Shown here piece by piece: positions 61,731 through 64,000 of a stretch of DNA of 64,000 bases; within the stretch, counting starts at the first letter, position 1; the number at the start of each line of letters is the position of its first letter. The notes under the pieces are model-generated. The model worked only from the letters and a program-made list of their open reading frames with translations. It was not told where the DNA came from and did not search any database. Origin of the DNA: Burkholderiales bacterium (lineage in GTDB: Bacteria > Pseudomonadota > Gammaproteobacteria > Burkholderiales > Burkholderiaceae_C); contig JAGWTH010000017.1 of assembly GCA_028868995.1 (NCBI GenBank), forward strand, positions 1-64,000, given 5' to 3'. The translations under genes were made by a program, and so were the position numbers.

Positions 61731-62675
61731 ATGGAACTGCGGCACCTTCGGTACTTCCTGGCCGTGGCCGAGACGCTGAACTTCGGGCGGGCGGCCACGC
61801 GGCTGGGGATCGCCCAGCCGCCGCTGTCGCGGCAGATCCAGGACCTGGAGGCCGAGATCGGCACCCCGCTGTTCCACCGCACGCCGCGCGGCGTGCTGCT
61901 GACGGACGCCGGGGCCGTGTTCGCGCAGAGGGCCATGCACATCCTGGCGACGTCCGACGACGCGGTGGCCGAGGCCCGCGACGCCGGCATCGGCCGCGGC
62001 GGCCGGCTGGTGATCGGCTTCGTGCACTCGGTGGCGTACTCGCTGCTGCCGCGCATCCTGCCGGAGTTCAAGCGCCGCCACCCCCGGGTGGCCGTGTCGC
62101 TGCGCGAGGTGACGGTGCAGGACAAGGAAAGCGCCCTGCTGTCCGAGCAGATCGACGTGGGCATCTTCCGCCCGCCGCCCACGCACCCGGAGATCGTGAA
62201 CTTCCCCGTCCACGAGGAAGGCTTCGTGCTGGCCCTGCCCGCGCAGCACCCGCTGGGGCGCAAGCGGCGCATCCCGGCCGCCGCCCTGCGCGACGAGCCG
62301 CAGATCCTGTTCCGCGCGCTGCGCGGTGACGTGGGGCTGCGCGGCACGATCGCGGCCTTCCTGCGCGAGCACGGCATCCCGGTGAAGGCCGCCGAGGAGG
62401 TGGGGACGATCCACGCCGCGCTGGGCCTGGTGCTGGCGGGCGCGGGCGTGTGCATCGTGCCGCAGACCAGCAGCATCGTCACCATCCCCGGCCTGGTGTT
62501 CCGCCCCTTCGCGGAGCCGACCACCCGGGTGACCTCCACCGTGTGCTGGCGCGTGCAGGACCGCAGCGTGCTGGTGCGGGCCTTCCGGCAGCACCTGCGG
62601 GAGATGTACGGCGGCCCGCTCGAGGCGCCCGGCATCCCGGGCGCGGCGGGCCGCACCGGGCGTCACGACGGCTGA
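61731..62675 (+). CDS. LysR-family transcriptional regulator
   Basis: A 314-residue LTTR. N-terminal helix-turn-helix: MELRHLRYFLAVAETLNFGR and AATRLGIAQPPLSRQIQDLE; the C-terminal substrate-binding domain shows the periplasmic-binding-like pattern (GRGGRLVIGFVHSVAYSLLP). It is divergent from the SDR gene and overlaps the convergent Bug-protein gene by 13 bases. Probable regulator of the adjacent SDR; inducer unknown. Confidence 0.94.
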   Translation: MELRHLRYFLAVAETLNFGRAATRLGIAQPPLSRQIQDLEAEIGTPLFHRTPRGVLLTDAGAVFAQRAMHILATSDDAVAEARDAGIGRGGRLVIGFVHSVAYSLLPRILPEFKRRHPRVAVSLREVTVQDKESALLSEQIDVGIFRPPPTHPEIVNFPVHEEGFVLALPAQHPLGRKRRIPAAALRDEPQILFRALRGDVGLRGTIAAFLREHGIPVKAAEEVGTIHAALGLVLAGAGVCIVPQTSSIVTIPGLVFRPFAEPTTRVTSTVCWRVQDRSVLVRAFRQHLREMYGGPLEAPGIPGAAGRTGRHDG

Positions 62676-63649
62676 ATCTTGGCGGCCTTGACCGCCTTGC
62701 CCCAGGTCTCGCGCGCGTCCTTCACCATGGTGGCGAATTCGGCGGGCGTGTTGGTGCCGGGCTCGGCGCCCAGGTCCGACAGGCGCTTGGCGATCTCGGG
62801 GTTGCGCACCGCCTCCGCCACCTCGCGGTTGAGCCGCTCGACGACGGCGGGCGGCGTGCCGGCGGGCGCGAACAGGCCGAACCAAGTGACCACGTTGAAG
62901 CCGGGGTAGCCGGACTCGGCCACGGTCGGGATGTCCGGGTCGCTGGCCACGCGCTTGGGGCCGGTCACGGCCAGGGCGCGCAGGGTGCCGGCGCGGGCGA
63001 AGCCGATGGCCGAAGGCATGTTGTCGAACATGACCTGGATGCCCTTGCCGCCCACCAGGTCGGACAGCGCCGGGCCGCTGCCCTTGTAGGGCACGTGCAC
63101 CATCTGCAGGCCGGTGGCCAGGTTGAACAGTTCGGCCGTCAGGTGGGGCGTGTTGCCCGTGCCCGAGGAGCCGAAGAACACCGCGCCCGGCCGGGCCTTG
63201 GCCCAGGCGACGAACTCCTGCACCGTCTTGGCGGGCACCTGCGGGTTGACCACCATCAGGTTGGGCAGCGAAGCGATGAGCGACACCGGGGCAAAGTCGC
63301 GCACGGTGTCCACCGGCATGGTCTTGTAGATCCAGGGGTTCACGGCCATGGTGCCGGCCGTGCCCAGCATGAGCGTGTAGCCGTCAGGGGCGGACTTGGC
63401 GACCAGGTCGGCGCCGATGTTGCCGCCGGCGCCGGGGCGGTTGTCCACCACCACGGCCTGGTGCATCGTCTTGGACAGCTGCGCGCCGATGATGCGCGCG
63501 ATGATGTCCGTGGTGCCGCCGGGCGCGTAGCCCACCACGATGCGGATCGGCCGGCTGGGGTAGTCCTGCGCCTGGGCGGCCGCGGGCAGCAGCAGCGCCA
63601 GGCCGGCGGCCGCGACGAGGCGGCCGATCATCGTCTGGAAGTTCCTCAT
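62663..63649 (-). CDS. Bug-family tripartite tricarboxylate transporter substrate-binding protein
   Basis: A 328-residue TctC/Bug periplasmic receptor. ATG 63649 opens a signal peptide (MRNFQTMIGRLVAAAGLALL). Family motifs: YPSRPIRIVVGYAPGGTTDI, VVVDNRPGAGGNIGADLVAK, GTAGTMAVNPWIYKT, VPYKGSGPALSDLVGG. No TctA/TctB membrane genes are nearby, as is usual for orphan Bug proteins of Burkholderiales. Its 3' end overlaps the LysR gene by 13 bases. Ligand unknown. Confidence 0.95.
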   Translation of the reverse strand: MRNFQTMIGRLVAAAGLALLLPAAAQAQDYPSRPIRIVVGYAPGGTTDIIARIIGAQLSKTMHQAVVVDNRPGAGGNIGADLVAKSAPDGYTLMLGTAGTMAVNPWIYKTMPVDTVRDFAPVSLIASLPNLMVVNPQVPAKTVQEFVAWAKARPGAVFFGSSGTGNTPHLTAELFNLATGLQMVHVPYKGSGPALSDLVGGKGIQVMFDNMPSAIGFARAGTLRALAVTGPKRVASDPDIPTVAESGYPGFNVVTWFGLFAPAGTPPAVVERLNREVAEAVRNPEIAKRLSDLGAEPGTNTPAEFATMVKDARETWGKAVKAAKIQPS

Positions 63650-63681
63650 GGTCTTGTCTCCTTTTGTCGTTGTGGTCACTC

Positions 63682-64000
63682 TCAGAAGCGGGCCTGGCTG
63701 ATGCTGGCGCCGCCGCACACGAACAGGGTCTGCCCCGTGGTGAAGCTCGCTTCGGGCGAGAGGAAGTATTCCACCGCGGCGGCGACCTCCTGCACCGTGC
63801 CCATGCGGGCCATCGGGATCGCGGCCAGCATGGCCTGGCTGCGCGGCAGCTCGGGCGGGTTGTTGCGGGCGAACATCTCGGTGGCCACGGGCCCGGGCGC
63901 CACGCAGTTGACGGTGATGCCCTGCGTGGCCAGCTCCAGGGCCCAGCTGCGCGTGAGCCCCACCAGGCCGGCCTTGGCCGCCGCGTACATGCTGCCGCCG
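63682..64000 (-). CDS. Short-chain dehydrogenase/reductase (5' part outside window)
   Basis: Visible C-terminal 105 residues of an SDR, beginning within the active site (YAAAKAGLVGLTRSWALELA, K of YxxxK present) and continuing GITVNCVAPGPVATEMFARN to the end GQTLFVCGGASISQARF. The 5' half lies beyond base 64000. It precedes the Bug gene by 32 bases on the same strand and may be co-transcribed with it. Confidence 0.85.
   Translation of the reverse strand, partial: GGSMYAAAKAGLVGLTRSWALELATQGITVNCVAPGPVATEMFARNNPPELPRSQAMLAAIPMARMGTVQEVAAAVEYFLSPEASFTTGQTLFVCGGASISQARF

Noticed and set aside
1-64000. CRISPR array, tRNA, rRNA or intact insertion sequence
   Set aside because: No regularly spaced repeats, no recognisable cloverleaf ending in CCA-type acceptor, no rRNA sequence and no transposase were seen by eye; a covariance-model search would settle small RNAs.

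Overview
The window is high-G+C Gram-negative DNA, most consistent with a Burkholderiales bacterium of the Comamonadaceae type (Ramlibacter/Variovorax-like). That placement is inferred from gene content: a Bug-family (TTT) binding protein, TRAP and nitrate/taurine-type ABC importers, a high-potential iron-sulfur protein, DUF2069/DUF3429/DUF4337 proteins, glnA-ntrBC with a sigma-54 promoter, and a MarR-type EPS-associated regulator. I saw no tRNA, rRNA, CRISPR array or intact insertion sequence. Both window edges cut through genes (a TerC-family protein at the left, an SDR at the right).

Layout. 1-3.8 kb: TerC-like protein, hflK-hflC, divergent uppP. 3.9-7.6 kb: TRAP dicarboxylate-type transporter (dctP plus a fused dctQM) and a stand-alone receiver-domain protein. 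7.6-19.9 kb: mostly housekeeping genes (DsbA/FrnE-like oxidoreductase, aroC, CBS protein, metY-hydrolase-P450 operon, YihY, DUF2069, FAD dehydrogenase, thyA-folA, DUF4337, xth). 20.4-27.1 kb: a five-gene overlapping operon of the ligase-associated DNA damage type (atypical SDR, MBL-fold exonuclease, ATP-dependent ligase, Lhr-core-like helicase, PdeM phosphoesterase). 27.1-32.3 kb: accessory enzymes (TetR plus exported Asp-nucleophile hydrolase, class II aldolase-like, GFA, small proteins, aldo-keto reductase).

32.4-41.5 kb is the most unusual block. Eight same-strand genes run from 39.7 down to 32.4 kb: ABC substrate-binding protein, ATPase, two permeases, an isocitrate lyase/PEP-mutase-family lyase, LeuC-like and LeuD-like hydratase subunits, and a PrpB-like methylisocitrate lyase. 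They are joined mostly by 1-4 nt overlaps. A GntR regulator and an alpha/beta hydrolase are divergent. The gap holds two TGTGCACA-centred palindromes and a perfect 12-bp inverted repeat. I read this as an uptake and catabolic system for an unidentified substituted maleate/malate or tricarboxylate: hydration by LeuCD-like, then retro-aldol cleavage by one or both lyases.

41.5-47.5 kb: DD-carboxypeptidase, HiPIP, then a set resembling photo-oxidative/light-response modules (DCC protein, MerR regulator, SOUL heme protein, renalase-like flavoprotein, DUF3429). 47.5-52.5 kb: nitrogen control (ntrC, ntrB, a small exported DUF4124-like protein, glnA) with clear sigma-54, NtrC, sigma-70-like and terminator signals. 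52.5-58.7 kb: CinA-like protein, mannose-1-phosphate guanylyltransferase, EI24 membrane protein, exported creatininase-like protein plus YncE-like propeller, and an Rsu-family pseudouridine synthase. 58.8-60 kb: EPS-associated MarR regulator followed by a lower-G+C stretch with a methyltransferase-like remnant and a small exported repeat protein. 60-64 kb: MscS channel, SDR/LysR divergent pair, Bug-type binding protein and a partial SDR.
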